Below, piece after piece: positions 8,006 to 16,025 of a DNA stretch of 64,000 bases (position 1 is its first letter; each line of letters begins with the position of its first letter). The stretch comes from Sulfurimonas indica. Its GTDB lineage: Bacteria; Campylobacterota; Campylobacteria; Campylobacterales; Sulfurimonadaceae. The stretch is taken from the NCBI RefSeq assembly GCF_009192995.1, contig NZ_SDID01000005.1, forward strand, positions 62,001 to 126,000, in the 5' to 3' direction. The notes under the pieces were generated by a model. The model had not been told where the DNA came from, searched no databases, and saw only the letters and a list, made by a program, of their open reading frames with translations. A program made the position numbers and the translations under genes.

Positions 8006-8019
8006 TTGATTTAAGTCAA
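8006..8019 (-). promoter_or_regulatory. FNR/Dnr-type operator upstream of the nor-nir operon
   Basis: TTGATTTAAGTCAA matches the CRP/FNR-family consensus TTGAT-N4-ATCAA in nine of ten defined bases. It is the only such palindrome I found in front of the denitrification genes and it precedes the first gene by 70 bases. FNR, Dnr or NnrR proteins activate nir and nor genes under low oxygen and NO. Which member acts here cannot be told, as no regulator gene is in the window. Confidence 0.65.
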
Positions 8020-8147
8020 TTATTATGGTTAAGTAATAAAATTTAGTTAAATTTTATTTTAAGTGTTACTTTATAGATGATTTCTATAGAAGTTTTTTCC
8101 TCAATTTTAGCATTAAGGAAATAGCGCTACAAACAACAAGAAAGGTT

Positions 8148-9260
8148 CTAGTTGTTTGTAAGAAGATAGCTTTTGATCTCTTTGACTAAATTTTCAAAAT
8201 CTTCTTTGAATTTAAAAAGAAGTCTTGATTTTTCATTGTCATCACTATTTAAGGATGTTTTGAATTCTCGTGCAGTTGCAGTGAGTTTTTGCGCTCCAAT
8301 GTTTGCCGATACTCCGATAATATCCAACAGTAGTCTATCCGCATTTTCTGTGTTGTTCTGTTTGATAAGGGACTCAATAACTTCATGGGCATTATTATAA
8401 CTGTTTATAAATTCATTTAAAATTTCATGATAGAAAGCAGTATCATTTCCTGAAATTTCCATTCCCTCTTCTATATCAAGTTCAGTATAGTTTAGACTAC
8501 TACTTGCATTTTCATCTGGAGTATATGCATATATAACATCATAGAGTGCATCCATTTTCAATGGTTTCTCCAAATGCTCACTCATTCCCGCTTCTGTCAT
8601 TTTTCTAATATCATCAGCTGCAGTATCTCCACTGAGAGCCACAACTACAATATGGTTAAGTGCCGGATTTTTTCTTATTTTACGTGTAGCTTCAAAACCA
8701 TCCATACGAGGCATATGCGCATCCATAAGAATAAGAATAAAGTTGTCATCTTTTTCTAAAATCTCTAAAGCTTCAACTCCATCATTTGCTACAACAACAT
8801 CAATACCACTCTCAGCCAAAAGCCCTAAAATAACTTTCTGGTTAATGATGTTGTCTTCAGCAAGCAAGATACGCTGACCGGAAAACTCTTTAAAGTCATC
8901 TTTTGTAATTTTTGCATGCGGTGGTACTTCTCTTTTTTTGATGACCTTTTGTTTTACTTGAACTTTCTCAGCATCTTTTTCTTCAACTACTCCAAAATCC
9001 CCTTCTTCTTTTCCATCAAGAAGAGTAGCTGATGTATCTTCTGTTTCTACTGCTTTCTCGTGAGCTTCTACTTCTTCCTCTTGTTGTGCAACTACCTCTT
9101 CAACTACTGGTTTTGTTGTCTCTACTGTAACAATTTCTTCAGTACGTTTTTGAGTTGACGAACTTGTTGTTTTTCTCTTTATTATAAGATAGATAAAAAT
9201 TACAACTAAGATGGCTACAAGAGCTAAAAGCTCGTTTTGATAGGCAACTATAAGGTCCAT
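8148..9260 (-). CDS. Membrane-anchored response regulator with degenerate Hpt domain
   Basis: The start at 9260 (370 aa) follows AAGAGGGAAT and removes 11 doubtful residues. One N-terminal span (about 9-27) leads into an acidic low-complexity linker (30-110), a complete CheY-like receiver (about 130-245) with phospho-acceptor Asp180 in L-I-L-M-D-A-H-M-P and the conserved Lys in L-E-K-P-L, and a four-helix C-terminal region. The last domain keeps the Hpt signature G-V-S-A-N-I-G-A, but Leu312 stands where Hpt proteins have the phosphorylated His. It is encoded divergently from rsmH. No partner histidine kinase is adjacent. Confidence 0.8.
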   Translation of the reverse strand: MDLIVAYQNELLALVAILVVIFIYLIIKRKTTSSSTQKRTEEIVTVETTKPVVEEVVAQQEEEVEAHEKAVETEDTSATLLDGKEEGDFGVVEEKDAEKVQVKQKVIKKREVPPHAKITKDDFKEFSGQRILLAEDNIINQKVILGLLAESGIDVVVANDGVEALEILEKDDNFILILMDAHMPRMDGFEATRKIRKNPALNHIVVVALSGDTAADDIRKMTEAGMSEHLEKPLKMDALYDVIYAYTPDENASSSLNYTELDIEEGMEISGNDTAFYHEILNEFINSYNNAHEVIESLIKQNNTENADRLLLDIIGVSANIGAQKLTATAREFKTSLNSDDNEKSRLLFKFKEDFENLVKEIKSYLLTNN

Positions 9261-9329
9261 ATTCCCTCTTTTTATAAAATATTGCTCAATCATACAGTAT
9301 AAAAAATTAAACCTAAATCAATTTTGCTG

Positions 9330-9335
9330 TATAAT
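9330..9335 (+). promoter_or_regulatory. -10 box for rsmH
   Basis: TATAAT lies 29 bases upstream of the TTG start of rsmH in the divergent gap shared with the receiver gene. A conserved -35 is not evident, as is usual for the main sigma factor of this phylum. Confidence 0.5.
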
Positions 9336-9364
9336 CACTTTAAATTTTATGTTTAGGGTGACTT

Positions 9365-10288
9365 TTGCAAAATATTCCACATATTCCGGTTTTATACAGA
9401 GAAGTAGTTGAAACTTTTAAAGATATAAATGAGGGAATAGTCATTGATTGCACAATGGGATATGGCGGTCACTCTTCAATGATTCTTGATGCAAACCCAA
9501 ATATCAAGCTCATTGCAATCGATCAGGACCAGACAGCCATAGAGTTCTCACGCAAGCGTTTAGAGAAGTATGGTGACAGAGTCGCGATACGCAAAGGACG
9601 ATTTTCGAATGTCATCAAAGATATTCTGCGTGAGGTTGATGCAGGAGAGATAAAAGGTCTGTTAGCAGATATAGGTGTTTCATCTCTGCAGCTTGATCAA
9701 AAAGATCGAGGATTTTCTTATGAGAGTGAGAATCTTGATATGCGTATGGATAAAGAAGCAGCTTTAAGTGCTGCAGATGTTGTCAATAGATATGCAAAAT
9801 CAGAGTTGGAGAGAATACTTTTAGAGTATGGAGAGCTGCGTAACTTTAAAAAGATTGCATCTGAGATAGTTAATAACCGTCCTTTTAACTCTGCAAAAGA
9901 GCTCAGTGAAAAACTCAAACCTTTTATGCCTCGAGGTAAAAAGATTCATCCTGCAACACTTTTGATGCAGGCTATTCGCATCGAAGTCAATGATGAACTA
10001 GGAGAGCTAAAATCACTTCTGCAAAGCATAGAAGAGGCAAAGTTGCCAAATGCAAAGATTGCAATTATCTCTTTTCACTCTTTAGAGGATAGAATTGTTA
10101 AAAAAGAGTTTTCGAAGTGGGCAAAGTCTTGTATATGTCCACCGGAAGCTATTCGATGTACCTGTGGAAGCAACCATCAGTTAGGACGTATTCTTACAAA
10201 GAAGCCGATTATGGCGCAAGATGATGAACTCAAAGCAAATGCACGAAGCAGAAGTGCAAAAATGCGAGTATTTGAGACAAATTTATAA
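9365..10288 (+). CDS. rsmH: 16S rRNA (cytosine1402-N4)-methyltransferase RsmH
   Basis: RsmH (MraW) methylates C1402 in the decoding centre of 16S rRNA using SAM. The 307 aa contain the SAM loop D-C-T-M-G-Y-G-G-H-S near residue 29, the L-L-A-D-I-G-V-S-S block near 99-107, and the family C-terminal region with I-S-F-H-S-L-E-D-R and a Cys-rich I-C-P-P. TTG start with AGGGTGA upstream. It is followed 11 bases later by the FtsL-like gene, a usual remnant of the division and cell-wall cluster. Confidence 0.95.
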   Translation: MQNIPHIPVLYREVVETFKDINEGIVIDCTMGYGGHSSMILDANPNIKLIAIDQDQTAIEFSRKRLEKYGDRVAIRKGRFSNVIKDILREVDAGEIKGLLADIGVSSLQLDQKDRGFSYESENLDMRMDKEAALSAADVVNRYAKSELERILLEYGELRNFKKIASEIVNNRPFNSAKELSEKLKPFMPRGKKIHPATLLMQAIRIEVNDELGELKSLLQSIEEAKLPNAKIAIISFHSLEDRIVKKEFSKWAKSCICPPEAIRCTCGSNHQLGRILTKKPIMAQDDELKANARSRSAKMRVFETNL

Positions 10289-10299
10289 AGGAGGAGCAG

Positions 10300-10578
10300 G
10301 TGAGTGAGAAGCATGAACTTTTAGATGAAGTAGATTCAGTAATAACAAATAAAAAAAGCCTTGATTTTAACTACTTTTTGTACATTGTCTTTTCACTTTT
10401 GTTTGTTGCAATGTTCGCTTTTCCAAAGATATATATCACACAGCAGATATACTATAAAAGTAGAGAGATAGCGAAACTAAAAATCGAGTATGAAACACTC
10501 AAAGAAGAAAACAGGCTGATTAGTGCTTCTGTAGAGTCCATCAAGTTCAAAAATCAGATACTAGATACACTTTTTTAA
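10300..10578 (+). CDS. FtsL-like small bitopic membrane protein
   Basis: The 92-aa protein has a short cytoplasmic N-terminus, one span at about residues 27-43, and a periplasmic coiled-coil rich in Leu, Ile and Glu (about 52-85). It starts with GTG after AAAGGAGG. This architecture and its place directly behind rsmH are those of the divisome subunit FtsL, which pairs with FtsB and FtsQ. Sequence conservation in FtsL is too low to confirm identity by eye, so the symbol is withheld. Confidence 0.65.
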   Translation: MSEKHELLDEVDSVITNKKSLDFNYFLYIVFSLLFVAMFAFPKIYITQQIYYKSREIAKLKIEYETLKEENRLISASVESIKFKNQILDTLF

Positions 10579-10594
10579 ATTTTAAGGAAAAATA

Positions 10595-13500
10595 TTGATT
10601 CGTAAGTTTATAGAGTTTGCCATTGAAAAACCACTTTTAAACCACATACTTTTGATCTTCATTTTTATGCTTTCCATATTTGCATATATCAATATTCCAA
10701 AAGAGATCTTTCCGCCGATGAATATGGATAAAATCACTATTAAAGGTGGTTATGCGGGAACATCTGCAGATATTTTGGATAAGATGGTAGTGCAGAGCAT
10801 TGAAGATGATCTGCAAAACATTGATGAACTTGAAGAGATAAAAAGTAGCATTAAAAATGGTTCATTTATCATCAGTGCGGAGATCAAAAACGGCTCAGAC
10901 AATATACTTGTACTCAATGATGTAAAAGATGTTGTAAGCAGTGTAAAAAAAGATCTACCGGCAGATATGAATGAACCGGTTGCCAAGATAAAGACACATG
11001 CTTTTCCTTTGGTTCTCATAGCACTCTCAGGAGATGTTTCAAAAGAGGAACTCTTAGAACGTGCAGATGAGCTAAAGAGTGAGCTTGCAAAATTTAAAGA
11101 TTTGAGTGATATAACGATTCGTGGTGATGCGGATGAAGAGCTTGATATCTCACTAAATTATCAAAAGATGCAGGCTTATGGACTCAGTACTACACAAGTG
11201 GTTTCAGCTATCAGCAATATCAGCTCAATTTTTCCAATAGGGACAATCAAACAAAAAGCACACCATCTCTATATTTCAACCTATAACGGTGAAAAGACCA
11301 AAGAGAAGATTGCAGATACTATCATTCATGTAGGCAATATTAAACTGCGAATAGGCGATATCGCAGATGTAGCCTTTAAACTGAGCGATGAGGTAGAGCT
11401 TTCTCACTATAATGGTGTAAGAAATGTTTCCATCAATGTTACAAAAAGTAAAAACGGGAATGCAATCGCACTGGTAAAAGAGATACGTGAACTTTTAAAA
11501 GAACAAAAACAGAAGCATCCAAAATTAAATTTTAATATCTATACAGATACATCTGTATGGATTAAAAATCGTTTGAATGTGGTCTTTTCAAACATCGCTT
11601 TTGGATTGATGCTTGTCTTTTTGGCGATGTTGATTTTTATCAACCGTGGGATTGCTTTTGTTGTAGCTCTTGGAATTCCTGTGAGTTTTATGATAGGACT
11701 CATCGTAACAGAGATTTTGGGAGATTCTCTTAATATGCTCTCACTTTTAGGCGCACTTATTGCACTTGGAATGCTCGTGGATGAAGCCATCGTTGTTGCA
11801 GAAAATATCTACAGGCACTTAGAAGAGGGTATGGAGAGAAAAGAGGCTGTTATTAACGGTGCGGCAGAGATGTTTCCTGCAGTGCTCACTGCAACACTGA
11901 CAACTGTTTTTGCCTTCTTGCCGATGCTTTTAATGACTGGAGAGATGGGAATGTTCATTAAAATTATTCCCATTATGATTACGGTTTTACTGCTCTCATC
12001 TCTTTTTGAAGCGTTTTACTTTTTACCGCTGCACGCACATGACTTTTTAAAGGTTTCCAAAAAAGGGAGTTTTACAAAAGTTTTCTGGGATAAAATGTAT
12101 GTATGGTACAGTAAGGGGCTCCATTTTTTCTTTAAAAGAAAACTTGTCTCACTACTGCTGATAAGCTTTTTTATACTTGGATTTGAGTTTATCATGATAA
12201 AACATGCGAAGTTTCAACTTTTTCCTGATTTTGATAATACCCAGGTCTATGTCTATGGAAAAGTCAATATCAACAATGAGTTAAAAGATACCGAAAAAGT
12301 TGTTACAAAATTAGAAAATATCATTATGAAGCAGATTGATAATGAAAATGTTTCATCCGTTACCTCTGTTATTGGCTTTAAAATGGATGCTAAAAACAGA
12401 GCGGAGTTGGGTGAAAATATGTTTCATATCTTTGTTGATCTACATGAAAGAGCACCGGAGAACTTTTTTGACAAATATATCAGTCCCTATCTCTCCATTG
12501 AATATGATGCAAAGATAAAAACAAGAACAGTTGATGCAAAAGAGATAGCCAAAGGAATAAAAAAAGCACTTGTCAGTCTGCGTGCGGCCAAGGATGAAAA
12601 AGGAGAGAAACTTTTTGAAGAGCTAGTTGTTAAAGTTCCTGGTGCCGGTGTAATTGCACATGATGTGGAGATAGGTCTCAGTTCCAAAGATGGAAAAAAT
12701 GTAGTTGGGTATCTGAAGTCTTTAGAAGAGAAACTAGGTTCAATCGAGGGTGTATTTAACATTTCAGATGATGCAACCCTTGGGGAAAAAGAGTTGAAAC
12801 TGCGTGTAAACAGATATGGTCAGGAGCTAGGATTTAATGAGGGAGTCGTATCAAATATACTGCGTGCTTATTATCTTAAAGGAGAGTATGGAAAACTCTT
12901 TAACAACTCCGGACTTATTCGTATTCGTATTGAGAGTGATTTAGACAATAATATCCATTCACTCAATGCTTTGGAGTTGCAAGTACCATCATCAAAGCAG
13001 TATGTCCGACTGAAAGATATATGTGATTTTGAGTATAAGCAGAGTTATGTAACACTGAAAAAAGAGGATGGAAAACGCATTCGAAGTCTTTATGCTTCGA
13101 TTGATAAAAAAATTATTACATCTTCAGAGCTTATGCAAAAAATAGAGCCAATGCTTCAGGAATTTAAAAAAGAGGGGCTTTTAGTTGAGATAAAAGGAGA
13201 AGAGAAGGAGAATAATAAAAATAAAAAAGAGATGATGCAATCAGCAATTATTGCCATTTTTTTAATTTTTATTACACTTGTGTGGTTGTTTGATTCTATC
13301 AAGAAATCTTTAATTGTAATCAGTACAATACCACTTGTTCTTCTTGGTGTATTTGTTGGTCATTGGGTTATGGGACTGAACCTTACAATGCCGGGACTTA
13401 TCGGAATAGTAGGACTTGCCGGAGTTGTTGTCAATGATGGACTTATTATGGTTGACTTTATAAAAAGAGCAAAAGATACAGAAGAGTTGATGCGTCGTGC

Positions 13501-13708
13501 ACAAACAAGACTCAGACCGATTTTGTTAACATCACTTACAACAGTGCTTGGACTCTTGACACTTATCTTTTTTGCTTCAGGTCAGGCAAAGATACTTCAA
13601 CCGATGGCAGTATCTCTAGGATACGGAATTGCGTGGGCAACAGTGTTGAATCTTTTATATGTACCACTGCTTTATGCAGTTGTCTATAAAATAAAAGCAC
13701 CAAAATAA
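10595..13708 (+). CDS. RND-family efflux transporter permease
   Basis: The 1037 aa match a full AcrB-type permease with two repeats of six spans and two large periplasmic loops. TM4 has G-M-L-V-D-E-A-I-V-V-A-E-N, where the second of the usual paired Asp of the proton relay is Glu. TM10 has G-V-V-V-N-D-G-L-I-M-V-D-F and no AcrB-type relay Lys. No membrane fusion protein or outer-membrane channel is encoded nearby, so any partners lie elsewhere. TTG start after AAGGAAA. Substrate unknown. Confidence 0.85.
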   Translation: MIRKFIEFAIEKPLLNHILLIFIFMLSIFAYINIPKEIFPPMNMDKITIKGGYAGTSADILDKMVVQSIEDDLQNIDELEEIKSSIKNGSFIISAEIKNGSDNILVLNDVKDVVSSVKKDLPADMNEPVAKIKTHAFPLVLIALSGDVSKEELLERADELKSELAKFKDLSDITIRGDADEELDISLNYQKMQAYGLSTTQVVSAISNISSIFPIGTIKQKAHHLYISTYNGEKTKEKIADTIIHVGNIKLRIGDIADVAFKLSDEVELSHYNGVRNVSINVTKSKNGNAIALVKEIRELLKEQKQKHPKLNFNIYTDTSVWIKNRLNVVFSNIAFGLMLVFLAMLIFINRGIAFVVALGIPVSFMIGLIVTEILGDSLNMLSLLGALIALGMLVDEAIVVAENIYRHLEEGMERKEAVINGAAEMFPAVLTATLTTVFAFLPMLLMTGEMGMFIKIIPIMITVLLLSSLFEAFYFLPLHAHDFLKVSKKGSFTKVFWDKMYVWYSKGLHFFFKRKLVSLLLISFFILGFEFIMIKHAKFQLFPDFDNTQVYVYGKVNINNELKDTEKVVTKLENIIMKQIDNENVSSVTSVIGFKMDAKNRAELGENMFHIFVDLHERAPENFFDKYISPYLSIEYDAKIKTRTVDAKEIAKGIKKALVSLRAAKDEKGEKLFEELVVKVPGAGVIAHDVEIGLSSKDGKNVVGYLKSLEEKLGSIEGVFNISDDATLGEKELKLRVNRYGQELGFNEGVVSNILRAYYLKGEYGKLFNNSGLIRIRIESDLDNNIHSLNALELQVPSSKQYVRLKDICDFEYKQSYVTLKKEDGKRIRSLYASIDKKIITSSELMQKIEPMLQEFKKEGLLVEIKGEEKENNKNKKEMMQSAIIAIFLIFITLVWLFDSIKKSLIVISTIPLVLLGVFVGHWVMGLNLTMPGLIGIVGLAGVVVNDGLIMVDFIKRAKDTEELMRRAQTRLRPILLTSLTTVLGLLTLIFFASGQAKILQPMAVSLGYGIAWATVLNLLYVPLLYAVVYKIKAPK

Positions 13709-13724
13709 AATTTTAGGAATAGAT

Positions 13725-14162
13725 ATGAAGTTAGAGATAAGTTATGCAGCTTTTGGTGTAAGACCTCCTGTTGTAAAACCAATACCGGAATTTTTACTTG
13801 AAGTGGGTGAAGATGGATTGAGGCAACTGATTTCAAAACATTATGATGCAATTAAAAAGAGTGATATCTATCATCTATTTCCACAGGATGATGCGGAGTT
13901 TGAACAGGCAAAAGTAAATTCTGCAGACTTTTTTATTCAGATTTGTGGAGGTCCGGCATATTTTAATACCAATAGAGGTGCTCCACGAATGGTTGGTCGT
14001 CATGCGCCTTTTGCTATTGATGCAAAAGCAAGAGAGATATGGCTTGCACTCTATAAACCTCTTTTAATAGAGTTACAGAACGAGGGTGTTACAGAGACCT
14101 CTTTGCAATCATTTTGGGGATATTTGGATATCTTTTCTCTATGGATGGTAAATACCAAATAA
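13725..14162 (+). CDS. Group 2 truncated haemoglobin
   Basis: The 145-aa globin has the proximal His93 in the G-R-H-A-P-F-A-I-D motif and the conserved Trp106 in R-E-I-W-L-A-L-Y. Both are typical of group II (TrHbO-like) truncated haemoglobins. A G-G-P-A-Y-F element precedes the F helix. About 20 extra residues at the N-terminus include G-V-R-P-P-V-V-K-P. Such proteins bind O2 or NO. NO detoxification would suit a denitrifier, but here the gene follows the RND pump by 16 bases instead of lying in the nor cluster. Confidence 0.85.
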   Translation: MKLEISYAAFGVRPPVVKPIPEFLLEVGEDGLRQLISKHYDAIKKSDIYHLFPQDDAEFEQAKVNSADFFIQICGGPAYFNTNRGAPRMVGRHAPFAIDAKAREIWLALYKPLLIELQNEGVTETSLQSFWGYLDIFSLWMVNTK

Positions 14163-14179
14163 AGCCCAGAAATAAAGCA

Positions 14180-14225
14180 ACTTCTAAGCAACTGATATGT
14201 ATAATTTCGACCTATTCTTAGAAGT
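14180..14225. repeat. Inverted repeat bracketing the tRNA promoter
   Basis: ACTTCTAAG (14180-14188) and CTTAGAAGT (14217-14225) are perfect 9-base inverted copies, 28 bases apart. The right arm touches the first base of the tRNA and the putative -10 TATAAT (14200-14205) lies between the arms. It could form a leader hairpin involved in 5' processing, or be chance. Confidence 0.5.
14200..14205 (+). promoter_or_regulatory. -10 box of the tRNA gene
   Basis: TATAAT ends 20 bases before the mature tRNA 5' end and is the best promoter element in the gap after the globin gene. Confidence 0.5.
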
Positions 14226-14302
14226 GGGTTCGTAGCTCAGTTGGTTAGAGCCCTCCGCTCATAACGGAGTGGTCCCGTGTTCGAGTCACGGCGAACCCAC
14301 CA
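14226..14302 (+). tRNA. tRNA with CAU anticodon, probably elongator tRNA-Met
   Basis: The sequence folds as a complete 77-nt cloverleaf. A 7-bp acceptor stem (GGGTTCG/CGAACCC) is followed by discriminator A and an encoded CCA. The D loop is CTCAGTTGGTTAGAG, the anticodon stem-loop is CTCCG-CTCATAA-CGGAG, and the T arm contains GTTCGAG. CAU is read by initiator Met, elongator Met and lysidine-modified Ile2. G1-C72 pairing argues against initiator, and U4-A69 resembles elongator Met rather than the C4-G69 used by TilS. Ile2 remains possible. Confidence 0.93.
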
Positions 14303-14330
14303 CTTCAAAATCCTTTAATTATTTTACAAA

Positions 14331-15005
14331 TCAGTCAGCTTTTGGAAGTCCAAATTTTTGTGTAATTAGCTCACCTTCATCATTGAAAAAGAGATAGTAA
14401 AGCAGGTCTTTTTTGACACTAAGTCCAGCAAGATAGCGAAGTGCCAAATTTGCTTGTAGTGAAGCAATATGCATAACAATTGGAGCGGCAATTCCTGCTG
14501 GTGTTTTTTGGATGATTTTAAAAGAGTCTGAGAATGAAGACTCCTCGATAAAAGCTACTTGGCCATGAAAAGCTTCAACACTGCCATAGACCCAAGGGAG
14601 ATGTCTCTTTTTTGCATAAGCATTTATCTCTGCACGTGTTGGTAGATTATCTGTCGCATCAATGATGAGGTCGACTTCTATATTTTTTTTGCTCCACTCT
14701 TCAAAGTTCATTTCATGAGCAATAGCTTTTGCATAGGGACAGCGTTCTTCAATGATTTTTGCGTTTATTTGGGCTTTGTTTTTTCCTTCATCACCACTTT
14801 TAAAAGCGATCTGTCTGTGGATGTTATGCAGGCTGACTTCATCAAAATCAACCATATGAATTTCACCGATTCCTGTTGCTCCAAGTGCAAAGGCAAGGGA
14901 AGAACCAAGTCCCCCTGAACCAATGATAGCTATTTTTTTATCTTGCAGTGATTGTTGTGTCTCTTCTCCCCAGAGCTGGACTTGACGGTGAAAATATTGC
15001 ATCAT
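14331..15005 (-). CDS. ThiF/MoeB-family E1-like adenylyltransferase
   Basis: The 224 aa form the ATP-binding half of the E1 superfamily. The nucleotide loop is I-I-G-S-G-G-L-G-S near 27-35, the adenylation Arg64 lies in N-I-H-R-Q, and D-A-T-D-N is at 116-120. Family members activate the C-terminal Gly of sulfur carriers such as ThiS or MoaD. The two zinc-binding C-x2-C pairs of MoeB and ThiF are absent; the only Cys is at 89. No ubiquitin-like partner gene is adjacent. Start at either of two consecutive ATGs. Confidence 0.8.
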   Translation of the reverse strand: MMQYFHRQVQLWGEETQQSLQDKKIAIIGSGGLGSSLAFALGATGIGEIHMVDFDEVSLHNIHRQIAFKSGDEGKNKAQINAKIIEERCPYAKAIAHEMNFEEWSKKNIEVDLIIDATDNLPTRAEINAYAKKRHLPWVYGSVEAFHGQVAFIEESSFSDSFKIIQKTPAGIAAPIVMHIASLQANLALRYLAGLSVKKDLLYYLFFNDEGELITQKFGLPKAD

Positions 15006-15043
15006 GATGAAGCCTTTAATCGAGTTTTATCAAATTTTAGTGA

Positions 15044-15838
15044 TTATAACACTCTTTTATTAATCGCTTCTTTAAATCCCCATGTTCTGCGTGAGGCTAT
15101 AACATCGGAGTGGTTCATATCGACAATCATAAGCTCTTCTTTGTTTCCTAAGTGTGTGAGAAGTTCTCCGTTTGGAGAGACCAAAATAGAGTCTCCATAA
15201 AAGTTCCATGTCAACTCTTTATCTTGATACTCGCCAATTCTATTAGCTCTTAAAATATAGTAGTTTTGCGTAAAAGCTCGTGTTGAGACAAGTGCTTTCC
15301 AGCGTTCGTATGATTCAAAAGTAGAGACACTTGGAACTAATAGACAGTCAATATTCTTGTTCTTTAGTTTTTGGAAGATTTCATCGAAGTGGAGTTCAAA
15401 TCCACTGATAACGCCAAATTTGAAACCATCAATCTTAAAGACAAGAGGTGTCTGTAAGGATTTTATCTCATTGGCAAAGAACTTTTCTTCATTCCAGTGA
15501 GAGTAGTTGATAAGAATCTGTTGTTCATAATAAGAGGTAGAAGCAGGTGCAAACTTTGCAATGGTTTTATAGACTTTTTTCTTCTTAACTATGACAATAG
15601 GAGCTACTATTGTCATACTGTAGTTTGCTGAGAGTTCTTTGAGGATTTTTATCTGATGCGAGGCTTGTTCTTTAATCATACTTAAAGACATATTTTGCAA
15701 CTCTTTAAAAAAAGGATTGAGAATATATTCTCCAAGAAGTAGGAGTTTGACACCTTTTTTATTTGCAATTCGGATATAGTTGTAGAGCTTTGTTGAACTC
15801 ATACCTTGAGAGCTAAGTTGTAAGACAGCTGCACGCAT
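15044..15838 (-). CDS. Nitrilase-superfamily protein with substituted catalytic residues
   Basis: The 264 aa follow the carbon-nitrogen hydrolase fold: Glu37 in L-L-G-E-Y-I-L, a family-like H-W-N-E-E-K block at 114-119, and G-V-I-S-G-F-E-L-H-F at 142-151. In active members the last motif reads close to I-C-Y-E and supplies the nucleophilic Cys; here Gly146 occupies that place. The Lys expected two residues before His114 is Tyr112. The alignment is by eye, but both changes point to a non-catalytic or altered protein. It lies one base after xseB in the metX transcript. Confidence 0.75.
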   Translation of the reverse strand: MRAAVLQLSSQGMSSTKLYNYIRIANKKGVKLLLLGEYILNPFFKELQNMSLSMIKEQASHQIKILKELSANYSMTIVAPIVIVKKKKVYKTIAKFAPASTSYYEQQILINYSHWNEEKFFANEIKSLQTPLVFKIDGFKFGVISGFELHFDEIFQKLKNKNIDCLLVPSVSTFESYERWKALVSTRAFTQNYYILRANRIGEYQDKELTWNFYGDSILVSPNGELLTHLGNKEELMIVDMNHSDVIASRRTWGFKEAINKRVL

Positions 15839-15839
15839 T

Positions 15840-16025
15840 TTAAGAGGCTTTTATCTCTTGGATTTTGATAACTGCATCTTCAAGCATTTTTTGCGCTTCA
15901 TTTAACTCTTTCATACCTTGTTCATATGCTTTTACACTCTCTTGGAGTGTAATCTCCGGTTTCATCAAAGTCTCTAGAATTTTTTTGGCATTTTCCAGTT
16001 TTTTTTCAAAGTTCTCTTTAGCCAT
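15840..16025 (-). CDS. xseB: Exodeoxyribonuclease VII small subunit
   Basis: The 61-aa helical protein has the XseB hallmark of a two-helix hairpin: F-E-K-K-L-E-N-A-K-K-I-L near the start, L-Q-E-S-V-K-A-Y-E-Q-G in the middle, and A-Q-K-M-L-E-D-A. It binds XseA to make the single-strand exonuclease used in repair. It overlaps metX by 8 bases. xseA is not in the window. Confidence 0.9.
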   Translation of the reverse strand: MAKENFEKKLENAKKILETLMKPEITLQESVKAYEQGMKELNEAQKMLEDAVIKIQEIKAS

